Assembly: GCA_014801815.1 (NCBI GenBank)
Contig: JAAVDM010000039.1
Span: 1 to 64,000, forward strand
Length of the DNA: 64,000 bases
Direction: 5' to 3'
DNA from: Bacteroides sp.
GTDB taxonomy: Bacteria > Bacteroidota > Bacteroidia > Bacteroidales > Muribaculaceae
Under the pieces are notes generated by a model. The model was given only the letters and a program-made list of their open reading frames with translations, searched no databases and was not told the DNA's origin. Below, one piece after another: positions 26,063 through 34,950 of this stretch (its first letter is position 1; the number at the start of each line of letters is the position of its first letter). Position numbers and translations under genes: made by a program.

Positions 26063-26506
26063 TTAGTTATCATAGCCTATAAAATTGCCTTCAGAACTGA
26101 AATGTATTTCCAGGCCGGTAAGAGTCTCGACTTCATAGCCTTCACGTATCTTCGAAATTTCGTTAATACCGGCGTTATTTGCCATATTAGCTACATAATC
26201 ATCAATAGCCGAAGGATAGAAACCTGTAGGAATTGTCTGTCCCATAGGAGCATCGACGTCGTGCCACTCTCCCTGTTTGTTGAAATCGACCTTGTGACCA
26301 TTGGCCAATACGACATCAAATTCGTCCTTGTCTTTAGTCACACTGACAGTCTTGACTGAAGGATAGTAAGTGGTAAGGAAAGTCTGTGCAGCAGCCGGCA
26401 ACTCGTCGTAAGCTACCGGTTCGTCCTTGTCATCGTCGCAACTCCACAGTGAGATCGCCAGAATACCGGCTAACAACACCGGCAGGAACTTCAAAAACTT
26501 TTTCAT
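26063..26506 (-). CDS. PepSY-like (DUF2874-type) lipoprotein
   Basis: 147 aa. A lipoprotein signal (MKKFLKFLPVLLAGILAISL) leads to the lipobox 'LWSC'. The mature part has two copies of the pattern 'P..A..F...YYP', 'V.V.KD..EFDV.L.NG..V.F...GEW', typical of Bacteroidetes putative beta-lactamase-inhibitor-like PepSY-like proteins exposed to the periplasm. Function unknown. It appears to be transcribed alone and ends at the 72-bp palindrome. Confidence 0.8.
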   Translation of the reverse strand: MKKFLKFLPVLLAGILAISLWSCDDDKDEPVAYDELPAAAQTFLTTYYPSVKTVSVTKDKDEFDVVLANGHKVDFNKQGEWHDVDAPMGQTIPTGFYPSAIDDYVANMANNAGINEISKIREGYEVETLTGLEIHFSSEGNFIGYDN

Positions 26507-26625
26507 AGCATTTATTTGTTACTATTTTTGAGGATAATTATACAAATATTGCCTTTCCTATTCCTGATGTTTATCTTGTGATTATATAACATATTCCCTA
26601 CGATTAAAGTTTTTATCATTACATT

Positions 26626-27153
26626 ATGATAACATTCTTTGAAACAGACCGTTTTATTTTACGTTCATGGCATTCCGAAGACTTACCTCTGTTCATTGCC
26701 ATGAATAAGGATCCTCGTGTGATGCGTTATTTCCCGGCTATTTTAAGTGATACCGAAACTGAATCGTTTTACAAGCGTATCCAAGATGAGTTCAATCGTC
26801 GTGGCTGGGGTCTATACGCTGTAGAATTGAAAGCTACCGGAGAATTTATCGGTTATGTCGGCCTTCATGAAATTGGTTTTGAGGCTTCCTTTACTCCAGG
26901 TGTTGAAATAGGCTGGCGTTTGGCATCCGCTCATCATGGCCGGGGCTATGCTACTGAAGCGGCCCGCGCAGTCCTGCATCTTGCCGCCGCACACGGTCTG
27001 TCACGTCTGTACTCCTTCACTACTCTTACAAATACCCCTTCCGAGCGAGTGATGCAGAAACTCGGTATGACCCGCCTCGGAGAGTTTGACCACCCCTTAC
27101 TTCCCGACTCTTCGCCGTTGCGTCGCCACGTTCTTTACGGTATAGACACTTAG
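26626..27153 (+). CDS. GNAT-family N-acetyltransferase (RimJ/RimL type)
   Basis: 175 aa. 'FFETDRFILRSWHSEDLPLF' opens the fold as in the Acetyltransf_3 branch, and 'GVEIGWRLASAHHGRGYATEA' gives the acetyl-CoA pyrophosphate-binding loop (R/QxxGxG/A). The end 'LTNTPSERVMQKLGMTRLGE' is the characteristic 'N..S..v..klGf' segment. The substrate is unknown; the RimJ/L group acetylates N-termini or small amines. It is monocistronic as far as can be seen. Confidence 0.88.
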   Translation: MITFFETDRFILRSWHSEDLPLFIAMNKDPRVMRYFPAILSDTETESFYKRIQDEFNRRGWGLYAVELKATGEFIGYVGLHEIGFEASFTPGVEIGWRLASAHHGRGYATEAARAVLHLAAAHGLSRLYSFTTLTNTPSERVMQKLGMTRLGEFDHPLLPDSSPLRRHVLYGIDT

Positions 27154-27194
27154 AGAAAAATTGAAATGAATAATACGGCCTAATGTAGATTCTG

Positions 27195-27227
27195 TTGGGG
27201 AAATTGGGAAATTTAGTGTTAAATTTG
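27195..27227 (+). promoter_or_regulatory. Promoter of the SpmA/SpmB-type gene
   Basis: TTG (27195-27197), 22-nt spacer, TAAATTTG (27220-27227). The ATG is at 27232, so the predicted transcription start falls on or next to the start codon (possible leaderless mRNA). Confidence 0.55.
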
Positions 27228-27231
27228 CGGT

Positions 27232-28461
27232 ATGGTTTTGAATTGGATTTGGATTGCGTTCTTTGCTGTGGCTTTTCTGATGGCTGTGGGGAAGACGCTG
27301 TGGGCCGGCGATCTGGAGATCTGGTCGGCCATTATCAACAGCTCGTTTGAGCAGGCCGCGTTTGCCTTTGAGATTTCACTGGGGCTTACAGGTGTGCTGA
27401 CGCTGTGGATGGGCATCATGAAGATTGGCGAACGAGGCGGAGTCATAGAGTTTTTCGGTCGTCTTATCAGTCCGTTTTTCTCGCGTCTGTTTCCGGGTAT
27501 TCCGAAAGGGCATCCGGCAATGGGAGCGATATTTATGAATATATCGGCCAACATGCTCGGGCTCGACAATGCCGCCACACCGATGGGACTGCGGGCAATG
27601 CAGGAGATGCAGACACTCAATCAACAGAAAGATACGGCTACGGACGCCATGATAATGTTCCTTGTGCTCAACAGTTCGGGACTTTGTCTTGTGCCGATAA
27701 GTATCATGATGTATCGCGCACAGGGCGGAGCCGCCAACCCGACCGATATATTCATACCGATACTCATAGCTACGACAGTGGCGACGTTAGTGGGTCTGAC
27801 GGCACTATGTATCAAGCAACACATACGTATCGACAGGGTACTATGCTCATGGCTTGCAGGTATAGCCGCAGTCGTAGGTGGAGTGGTATGGTTCTTCTCC
27901 ACGCTGCCTGCCGACAAAGTGGAACTGTACAGCACATTCGGAGCAAACGTACTTCTGTTCGGTGTGATAATGACGTTTATCGGAGCCGGGGTCAAAAAAC
28001 GTATCAACGTCTACGATACATTTATCGAAGGAGCTAAAGACGGTTTCCGGACTGCAGTCATGATTATACCTTATCTTGTCGCCATACTCGTAGCCATAGG
28101 TATGTTCCGTGCCTCGGGAGCTTTAGACACACTGACACACTGGGTCGAAAGCGGTGTAGGAGCTTTAGGTGTCGATACGCAATGGGTAGGCGCGCTTCCG
28201 ACGATGCTTATGAAGCCGCTGAGCGGTTCTGGTTCGTGCGCCATGATGCTCGATGTGATGAAAGCTGAAGGGGCAGATGCCTTTGTGAGTCGTCTTGCAG
28301 CCTGTGTACGTGGAGCTACAGACACAACGTTCTATATACTTGCGGTATATTTTGGTTCGGTAGGGGTAATGAAAACCCGCTACGCCGCCGGATATGCCTT
28401 GTTGGCTGACATATCAGGCGCCGTAGCGGCTGTGGTGACTGCCTACTTCTTCTGGGGGTAG
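27232..28461 (+). CDS. SpmA-SpmB-type fusion membrane protein (nucleoside recognition domain)
   Basis: 409 aa with about 10 transmembrane helices. Two 'nucleoside recognition/Gate' repeats are fused: the first contains 'FMNISANMLGLDNAATPMGL' and the second 'PTMLMKPLSGSGSCAMMLDV'. These correspond to spore maturation proteins A and B, which in non-sporulating Bacteroidetes form one polypeptide. The transported substrate is unknown. The start at 27232 sits 4 nt after a -7 box. Confidence 0.85.
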   Translation: MVLNWIWIAFFAVAFLMAVGKTLWAGDLEIWSAIINSSFEQAAFAFEISLGLTGVLTLWMGIMKIGERGGVIEFFGRLISPFFSRLFPGIPKGHPAMGAIFMNISANMLGLDNAATPMGLRAMQEMQTLNQQKDTATDAMIMFLVLNSSGLCLVPISIMMYRAQGGAANPTDIFIPILIATTVATLVGLTALCIKQHIRIDRVLCSWLAGIAAVVGGVVWFFSTLPADKVELYSTFGANVLLFGVIMTFIGAGVKKRINVYDTFIEGAKDGFRTAVMIIPYLVAILVAIGMFRASGALDTLTHWVESGVGALGVDTQWVGALPTMLMKPLSGSGSCAMMLDVMKAEGADAFVSRLAACVRGATDTTFYILAVYFGSVGVMKTRYAAGYALLADISGAVAAVVTAYFFWG

Positions 28462-28468
28462 GAGCCGG

Positions 28469-30262
28469 TTATCTGACAAGCAGCTGGCGCCGTGGAGTGT
28501 GTACAACGGAAGTGTAGACTTCAAATATGGCGTTCAGCAGAGCGTCACAGGCTGCGAAACTGTCGAGCGCTACGGTGGTATGAGCTGAAAGCAGCTCAGT
28601 GTAGGCGTCAGTGACATAGACATTGCAGACTGTGTCCACAATTTTGAGCAGTTCGGCTGAGGCTATCTGCGGTGTGCCTCCTGCCGAAAGCTGCGCATAG
28701 CATTGCAGCACGTGTTCGAGCATACGGGCTGTTTCGGCATCTTCCTCATTGGCGCGTACAAAAGCTGTGAAACTTGAGCAGAGCGGATGGGCATAACGGC
28801 GCGGAGGCTCGGCCGGCGTTTCATTATCCAACCCGGCTGCCTTGCGTCGCAGAGTATCGAGAAAGCCGAATACCGACTCGTCAGAAATTATGTCGCTGTA
28901 AGTTACGGGTTTTGTGAGATAGAGACCGTCAAGCGATTTGACACGACTCAGAGCCACGTAGAGCTGTCCCGGCGCAAAAATGTGACTGCTCAGGTCGAGC
29001 ACTACGGCATCGTAGGTTTGTCCCTGACTCTTATGTATGGTGAAAGCATACGCCAGACGCAGAGGATATTGTACAGTGCGTTGCAGCAGATATCCGCGTT
29101 TCAGGCGGTGACGGCTGCGGTCATACTGCATCAGAAAGCGTTCGCTTACCATCTCGTTGGGGTAGTTGGGTATTCGTACGATGCTGCCTGTACGTTCAAG
29201 AGCGATATACATGTTACCATCCTCATCATCATAGCGTACCACAGTGCCGAAATCACCATTGACATACCCCGCACGTCGGTTTGAGCTGCATATCATGACG
29301 CGGGCACCGACTTTAAGTTCGAGGTGAGATTCCATAGAGGCAGGCACTTCGATAGGTATTATCGGTTCGGTGGTAGGTAGGTCACTATGGGTGAGAGTTA
29401 CGTAATTGCTGCCTGTACTGTCAGGGCCTTCACTGCGACGCACGCGGTAGCTGGCGTCAGCTACAAGCAGCTCGCCCGGCAATTCTTCCAACCGCGTTGA
29501 GTTGACCACACCCACCTGAGCATTTGACGAAGCGATGATAATGGTATTTTCAGGAATTTCAGTGGTGACGCGGCTGTTGAGGCGTCCGATGAGGTCTATC
29601 TTCTCCTTAGGAGCGAGTGGGCGCCGGAAGGCATCGAGCAGTTCTACGTAAGCAAGGTCATTCTTCTGCCGGTATGATTTGGTCAGCTCAAAGAAATGTA
29701 TATTATTTATGTTAGCTTGTATGACGTGGCTGTGGAAAAAATGTACGCCGCCATACTCCTGCATCAGATAGTCTTCGGTAGCAGTATCACTCACTACCGG
29801 TGGCAGCTGAAACAGGTCGCCTACAAGCACAATCGGCATACCGCCGAAAGGACGGTTATTACGCCGTGCTTTCTGCAGGATATGGTGTATCATTTCGAGA
29901 GAGTCGGCACGGACCATTGATATTTCGTCGATTACGATCATGCGCGTCTGCCACAGACGTTGCATGACACGTTCGGGCAGCGGACGATCCTTCAGATTGC
30001 CCGGCAGTTGAAAACCCTCCTTTATTTCATCGAGCGCACCGTAGAAGAAAGAATGGAACGTAGTGCCCTCGGCATATAGTGAGGCAGCGAGATTGGTAGG
30101 AGCAAGTACGCGGCAGCCTTCGACCGACTTTTCAATCTGGCGTATCAGATAGGTTTTGCCGCAGCCGGCTTTGCCGTGCACGAATGTTATACCCTGCGGA
30201 CGGCTGCGCAGGTGGCGCAACACATCTTCCTGAGTGGCGCCTTTAGGTTCGATGTATTCCAT
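28469..30262 (-). CDS. PIF1-like superfamily 1B DNA helicase
   Basis: About 597 aa. Walker A 'VHGKAGCGKTYLI' is near residue 30 and motif II 'IVIDEISMVRAD' near residue 105. 'FTIHKSQGQTYDAVVLDLS' (motif V/VI) and 'YVALSRVKSLDGLYL' complete the RecD/PIF1 pattern. The C-terminal region of about 130 residues ('LLVR' end) has no recognised domain. The start at 30262 (MEYIEPKGATQ) is preferred over the track's 30283 because a minus-strand TATTTTTG -7 box at 30271-30278 lies inside the longer version. It is divergent from the terminase-like gene. Confidence 0.85.
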   Translation of the reverse strand: MEYIEPKGATQEDVLRHLRSRPQGITFVHGKAGCGKTYLIRQIEKSVEGCRVLAPTNLAASLYAEGTTFHSFFYGALDEIKEGFQLPGNLKDRPLPERVMQRLWQTRMIVIDEISMVRADSLEMIHHILQKARRNNRPFGGMPIVLVGDLFQLPPVVSDTATEDYLMQEYGGVHFFHSHVIQANINNIHFFELTKSYRQKNDLAYVELLDAFRRPLAPKEKIDLIGRLNSRVTTEIPENTIIIASSNAQVGVVNSTRLEELPGELLVADASYRVRRSEGPDSTGSNYVTLTHSDLPTTEPIIPIEVPASMESHLELKVGARVMICSSNRRAGYVNGDFGTVVRYDDEDGNMYIALERTGSIVRIPNYPNEMVSERFLMQYDRSRHRLKRGYLLQRTVQYPLRLAYAFTIHKSQGQTYDAVVLDLSSHIFAPGQLYVALSRVKSLDGLYLTKPVTYSDIISDESVFGFLDTLRRKAAGLDNETPAEPPRRYAHPLCSSFTAFVRANEEDAETARMLEHVLQCYAQLSAGGTPQIASAELLKIVDTVCNVYVTDAYTELLSAHTTVALDSFAACDALLNAIFEVYTSVVHTPRRQLLVR

Positions 30263-30270
30263 GATGACTG

Positions 30271-30278
30271 CAAAAATA
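30271..30278 (-). promoter_or_regulatory. -7 box just upstream of the PIF1-like start
   Basis: A TATTTTTG match on the minus strand, 8 nt from the ATG at 30262. No good -33 element is seen. It supports the shorter start and a very short or absent leader. Confidence 0.4.
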
Positions 30279-30384
30279 CACAAATTCTGCCAATCACCGA
30301 CATATCCGGGACAGTTTATGACCTCATATCATGAAAGGGACAGCATAAGTGTGTATCTTGGCGTTCTGAAACAATCATGACTAT

Positions 30385-32526
30385 ATGCACACATCACGTA
30401 CCAACGATATACCCGGTGTCATGCTACCGATTGCTGACACTGATATAGAAGCACTGCTGAGCGAGAACAGTCGCCGTCTCAAAGCTGAGGCTTATCCGTT
30501 TGACCCTCTGACCGGTACCGGCTCTCCGGGTGAACGTTTTGACTGGATTCTACGGCAGAATTTTTCCGATCCTCCTGTTACCTGCCGTTTGCCTGTGACT
30601 ATGCGCTGTGATACCGAATGGAATTGTCTTTTCGCCTATGCCGATGTGGCCGCTTACAATGCCTCGCCTGCCGGCCGGCGGCGTCCTTGTACTTCTGATG
30701 ATTTCCATCGTCTGCGCCTTCGTCATGATTTCGCTTACTGGGCCGGTACGGTGGCCGTGATAAAACCTAAAGGAGGAGGTGCCGATGTTAAATTCCGTCT
30801 TAACCGTCCGCAACGTATGCTCGTTGAGCGGCTCGAAGCCATGCGTACGGCTCAGCGTCCCATACGTCTGCTGTTGCTGAAGGCACGTCAATGGGGTGGA
30901 AGCACTTGTATTCAGTTATACATGTCGTGGCTTCAGCTTACACAGGCTGTGGGACTTAACTCGCTTATCATAGCTCATCAGTCGGCCGCTACTGACGAGA
31001 TACGCGATATGTTTGACCGTATGATAGATGCTTACCCCGATGAACTTTTAGAATCGGACCAAAGTCCGAAGGAGTGCGGCAATAAAAGACGCAGTAAGCG
31101 TCGGCTTACAGCCGTAGGGCGTTCACGTTCGGCGGTACGGCTTGAGGCAAGGAATTGCAAGATAAAAGTAGGTACGGCCGAACGACCCGATTCATGTCGC
31201 GGAGGTGATTATAATCTTGTACATCTGTCGGAAGTGGGGGTATGGAAGAAAACACTTGGAAAGAAACCGGAGGATATAGTGCGTTCGGCTTGTTCGGGAG
31301 TTCTGTTCAGACCACTGACGATGATTGTGCTTGAATCTACTGCCAACGGTACAGGTAATTTCTTTCATCGTGAATATCAGGCTGCCGCTTCCGGTAGCAG
31401 TCAGTTTGAGGCTATGTTTGTGAGCTGGTATCAGATAGAACAGTATGCCCTGCCGCTCGATGTAGCTGAAGAACGTTCGCTGGCTCGCCGCCTGCTCGAA
31501 CTGCGCGGACAGGATTATGCGTCTGACGGCCGCAGGCAGCCGGGGCGCTATCTGTGGTGGCTGTGGGAACGCGGTGCCACTCTTCAGTCTATCGGCTGGT
31601 ATATTGCCGAACGCAGTAAATACAGTGATCATGCGCAGATGGCTGCCGAATATCCTTCGGACGATATAGAGGCTTTCGTACATTCAGGTGCACGTGTGTT
31701 TGACCGCTATAAGGTTGAGGCATTACGTCCTGACTGTCGCGAACCGATCGCCACAGGTGATATTGACGGTGCTGCCCCTTGGGGAAACAAGGCTCTCGAA
31801 GATGTACGGTTTACCGCTGCACGAAGCGGGACGCTACATGTATGGGCCATGCCTGAATACAAAGATGTCAGGCATCGTTATCTTGCTGTGGTGGATATAG
31901 GCGGACGTTCGGCTCGGGCTGACTGGAGTGTGGTAGCTGTGTTTGACCGTCTCCCGCTTGCCGAAGGCAGAGGCCCCGAGATTGTAGCCCAATGGCGCGG
32001 CCATTGCGACATCGATCTGCTGGCTTGGAAAGCCGCTCAGATAGCGCTCTGGTATGATGAAGCTCTGCTTGTGATAGAAAGCAATACGCTTGAGACACGT
32101 GATTCGGAACGTTGGGTAGAAGGTGACCAGTCGGGCTTTATTCTTAACCAGATACGTAACTGTTACCCTAATCTGTACGCACGCTCGGGACGTCCGGAAG
32201 ACATACGTGAAGGAGAACCGGTGCGTTACGGCTTTCACACCAATGTCAATACGAAACCGATGATTATATCAGGTCTTGTGCGTGCCATACGCGAACGTCT
32301 GTATGTGGAGCGCTGCGAAGCGTGTCTCGATGAGTATCTTACTTACGAACGCCGTCCTAACGGTAGTTACGGAGCATTACCTTCAACACATGACGATATA
32401 CTTATGACACGGGCCATAGGATTGCATATCAGCCGTCATGAGATGCCGCTACCCGAACTGCCGGCCGTTGCCACGCGGCGCCGTACCGACAGACACGGAT
32501 ACATTACGGCTGCTTTCTTAGGGTAG
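30385..32526 (+). CDS. Solitary terminase-large-subunit-like ATPase/nuclease
   Basis: 713 aa. The ATPase half carries 'LLLKARQWGGST' (terminase-style Walker A, about residue 167), 'LVHLSEVGVWK' (Walker B-like) and 'ESTANGTGNFFHREY' (coupling motif). The C-terminal RNase H-like nuclease half shows 'VVDIGGRSARADWSVVAVFD', 'LLVIESNTLETRD' and 'STHDDILMTRAIGLHI', giving the expected acidic triad. Phage terminases cut and pump DNA into capsids. Here no portal, capsid, small terminase or integrase is nearby, and base composition matches the surrounding chromosome. It could be a domesticated phage gene or a chromosomal family of other function. All motifs look intact. Confidence 0.8.
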   Translation: MHTSRTNDIPGVMLPIADTDIEALLSENSRRLKAEAYPFDPLTGTGSPGERFDWILRQNFSDPPVTCRLPVTMRCDTEWNCLFAYADVAAYNASPAGRRRPCTSDDFHRLRLRHDFAYWAGTVAVIKPKGGGADVKFRLNRPQRMLVERLEAMRTAQRPIRLLLLKARQWGGSTCIQLYMSWLQLTQAVGLNSLIIAHQSAATDEIRDMFDRMIDAYPDELLESDQSPKECGNKRRSKRRLTAVGRSRSAVRLEARNCKIKVGTAERPDSCRGGDYNLVHLSEVGVWKKTLGKKPEDIVRSACSGVLFRPLTMIVLESTANGTGNFFHREYQAAASGSSQFEAMFVSWYQIEQYALPLDVAEERSLARRLLELRGQDYASDGRRQPGRYLWWLWERGATLQSIGWYIAERSKYSDHAQMAAEYPSDDIEAFVHSGARVFDRYKVEALRPDCREPIATGDIDGAAPWGNKALEDVRFTAARSGTLHVWAMPEYKDVRHRYLAVVDIGGRSARADWSVVAVFDRLPLAEGRGPEIVAQWRGHCDIDLLAWKAAQIALWYDEALLVIESNTLETRDSERWVEGDQSGFILNQIRNCYPNLYARSGRPEDIREGEPVRYGFHTNVNTKPMIISGLVRAIRERLYVERCEACLDEYLTYERRPNGSYGALPSTHDDILMTRAIGLHISRHEMPLPELPAVATRRRTDRHGYITAAFLG

Positions 32527-32535
32527 GGGAGAAGA

Positions 32536-33183
32536 TCAGAAATACTTGGTCAGGGCAAGACAGACACGGTTCTCGCGGCATTTAAATGTTCCGGTGAGTA
32601 TGTCTGTGATTCCGAAATCCCCTTCTACCCCTATTGCCCAACTGCCTACCGGCAGTGCCACACCTACTTTCCAGCCCATTTCAAAACGGCGCTGTGAACC
32701 GAAGCCTCCGAAAAGAGAAAAGTCAATATCTTCTTCAAGATATTCGATATTCACACGGTTGTCTCCGGCAAAGGCATAGCTGAATTGCGGCCCTGTGTAG
32801 ACAGAGAGTTCAAAAGTATCGGAAAAATTGAATGTGTAGCCTACATTCACAGGCACACGCAGACCTATCTTATACAACGATTTGATAGAACCGCCATATC
32901 CGTCCCCGTTAGATATTATAATGTCATCATAGTCGTAATTGTCATAAAACAGCGAGGCACCAGGCTCCAGATAGAAATTGTGTCCCAACCAGATGTTACA
33001 TACAGCTCCGAGTGTGACACCGAGACCGGGTTTATACATTTTGACAGCTACTTCCTTGCTTTTCCACTTGGTCGGAAGATTAACGTCAAAAGTAGCTTTG
33101 GCACCCCATATTATTTCTGATTCCGCATGAAGTGTGAGCGGCGATAGTGCGAGAGCGGCGGCGATAAATACTGACGGTTTCAT
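32536..33183 (-). CDS. Small outer-membrane beta-barrel protein (porin-like)
   Basis: 215 aa from the ATG at 33183, giving the signal peptide MKPSVFIAAALALSPLTLHA; the longer track start includes leader RNA. Alternating hydrophobic beta-strands ('NFYLEPGASLFYDNYDYDD', 'LRVPVNVGYTFNFSDTFELS', 'YTGPQFSYAFAG') and a terminal aromatic 'CLALTKYF' fit the OMP_b-brl family of 8-stranded barrels. The 5' leader is structured. A 54-nt segment of this gene, in decayed form, also occurs at 40.4 kb. Confidence 0.8.
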   Translation of the reverse strand: MKPSVFIAAALALSPLTLHAESEIIWGAKATFDVNLPTKWKSKEVAVKMYKPGLGVTLGAVCNIWLGHNFYLEPGASLFYDNYDYDDIIISNGDGYGGSIKSLYKIGLRVPVNVGYTFNFSDTFELSVYTGPQFSYAFAGDNRVNIEYLEEDIDFSLFGGFGSQRRFEMGWKVGVALPVGSWAIGVEGDFGITDILTGTFKCRENRVCLALTKYF

Positions 33184-33209
33184 GACGTGACTATGTTTAG
33201 AGTGAAACA

Positions 33210-33305
33210 ATACGGCCACTGCCTCTGTACTGCCGGTGGCCGTATCACAATAACGCCTTTCACACTGCTATTATTTTATCCGTCCCTACAAGACATAAGG
33301 CGTTA
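33210..33305 (-). promoter_or_regulatory. Structured 5' leader of the beta-barrel gene
   Basis: Two consecutive stem-loops lie upstream of the ATG at 33183: a 9-bp stem (TAACGCCTT 33251-33259 with AAGGCGTTA 33297-33305) and a 10-bp stem (ATACGGCCAC 33210-33219 with GTGGCCGTAT 33236-33245). I recall similar leader sequence being mistranslated as N-terminal extensions in other Bacteroidales barrel genes, which would suggest conservation; this is memory, not a search. Confidence 0.5.
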
Positions 33306-33865
33306 AGTACACAGATAGTCCGCAGGTGTATCTCGGCAATTCGTCGCACAGAAAAACATTCACTGCCAAGGATCAATCTTCACAAGGAAAAAGGTTACAT
33401 TACTTAGGTAAGACTTTCCAAAGAAATTGCATTTTAGGTATACTTCAATTAAGAGTATAAGGACTACTGTTATTGCAGCATTGATCATGTAAGGGCTTAA
33501 AAATGAGAAGTTAAGATAAAGATTTTAGTTATAGAATAGCCTGAATATAAGATTTTTTGTTAATTTTGCAGTTGGAATTAACGTTTAATTTGAAAATAAT
33601 CAATCATTCTATATAGAGACACAATGAGAGTCGAGATACTTTGGATGTATCCTTGTAGTCGTTACAATTTTTGGTCGTCTTTCAGATGCAAAACTATCCC
33701 ACTCTTAATTTCTACCTAATAATAAATCTTGAAAGAAAGATTAATAGTGGTTTTCAGTCAAAATAAAATCCGAGTAATGGCCTACAGATGGTGACAATAA
33801 TCATTCCAAGGTGTTTACATTCTTACGTAAAAAGGTATATGATAATGAAGATATAGATTTCTACA
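33306..33865. other. AT-rich region upstream of the DUF1848/RecQ cassette
   Basis: About 560 nt without a credible ORF. A TAATTTTG (-7-like) at 33561-33568 faces the cassette but lacks a clear -33 partner. The first 40 nt show weak similarity to 40468-40505, part of the barrel-gene leader. No other element is recognised. Confidence 0.5.
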
Positions 33866-34948
33866 ATGGCAAAGAAGCAAGATGACATATTTATTAAACT
33901 TGACAATGGGGAGATGGCAAAGGCAATCTTTCCTGTTGTAGTGTCTGCAAGTAGAAGTACGGATATTCCGGCGTTCTATGTTGATTGGTTCTTTAATCGA
34001 ATAGAGAAAGGATATTCTGCTTGGACTAATCCATTCAATGGTGTAAAGAGCTATGTAGGGTATGCCTATACTAAATTCATTGTATTCTGGTCAAAGAATC
34101 CTCGTCCATTGCTTAAGTATATTGATGAACTAAAGAAGAGAGGTATTGGATGTTATATCCAGTATACCTTGAATGATTATGAGGAGGAGGGATTGGAGAA
34201 AGGGGTTCGACCACTTACTGAACGCATTGAGACTTTTAAGTTGCTGGTTAGACGACTTGGAAAGGGTGCGGTTGTGTGGCGCTTTGATCCCTTAATTCTA
34301 ACCGACCGAATTGATATGGATAAATTGCTCCGAAAAATAGAGAATATCGGAGACCAACTTCGCGATCATACTGAGAAACTTGTATTCAGTTTTGCAGACA
34401 TTGAATCCTATAAAAAGGTAAAGAATAATCTTCAAAGGAGTCATATCAATTATATTGAATGGACTACACCTCAGATGATTGAGTTTGCTCAGCGTTTGGT
34501 GGCTCTTAATAAGTCTAAAGGCTGGGATTTTGAGTTGGCTACTTGTGGTGAAGTCGCAGATCTTGAAGGTGTGCAGCATAATCATTGTGTAGATGATCGC
34601 CTTATGGTTCGCTTTGGTTATCATTCTCCGGAATTAATAAAACACTTGGGAGCTGAGATTATAGATCCTAACTATTCAGATAATCTATTTGCAGATTTAG
34701 AACCAATGAAGATACCCGAAGACGCGATAACTTTGACTGACGGAAGACATGTTGTCATTAACCAGAATAATAAGGACAAAGGACAACGTGTGGCTTGTGG
34801 TTGCATGAAGAGTAAGGATATTGGCGAATACAATACCTGCCCTCATCTTTGTGAGTACTGTTATGCTAATACGAGTAAGGAATTGGCTGTACGAAACTGG
34901 AACCAACACAAATTAAATTCTCAGCAGGATACAATAACAGGGAGATAA
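33866..34948 (+). CDS. DUF1848-family Fe-S protein (radical SAM/SPL-like)
   Basis: 360 aa. The N-terminus 'VVVSASRSTDIPAFYVDWFF' and 'TKFIVFWSKNPRPLLKYIDE' are the DUF1848 signature. The C-terminus has a Cys cluster ('CGCMKSKDIGEYNTCPHLCE' followed by YCYAN) expected to hold an Fe-S cluster. The family is distantly related to spore photoproduct lyase and is of unknown function. It lies 2 nt before the methyltransferase-RecQ gene, so the two are translationally coupled. Codon use is more AT-rich than the chromosomal genes around it. It may modify or repair nucleic acid or a peptide partner; neither can be decided here. Confidence 0.85.
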   Translation: MAKKQDDIFIKLDNGEMAKAIFPVVVSASRSTDIPAFYVDWFFNRIEKGYSAWTNPFNGVKSYVGYAYTKFIVFWSKNPRPLLKYIDELKKRGIGCYIQYTLNDYEEEGLEKGVRPLTERIETFKLLVRRLGKGAVVWRFDPLILTDRIDMDKLLRKIENIGDQLRDHTEKLVFSFADIESYKKVKNNLQRSHINYIEWTTPQMIEFAQRLVALNKSKGWDFELATCGEVADLEGVQHNHCVDDRLMVRFGYHSPELIKHLGAEIIDPNYSDNLFADLEPMKIPEDAITLTDGRHVVINQNNKDKGQRVACGCMKSKDIGEYNTCPHLCEYCYANTSKELAVRNWNQHKLNSQQDTITGR

Positions 34949-34950
34949 AC

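Noticed and set aside
30385-32526. Prophage called from the terminase-like gene
   Set aside because: No capsid, portal, tail, integrase or att-like repeats within the window around it.
33561-33568. Promoter for the RecQ cassette at TAATTTTG
   Set aside because: No -33 element at proper spacing and about 290 nt from the start; left as a note in the intergenic entry.
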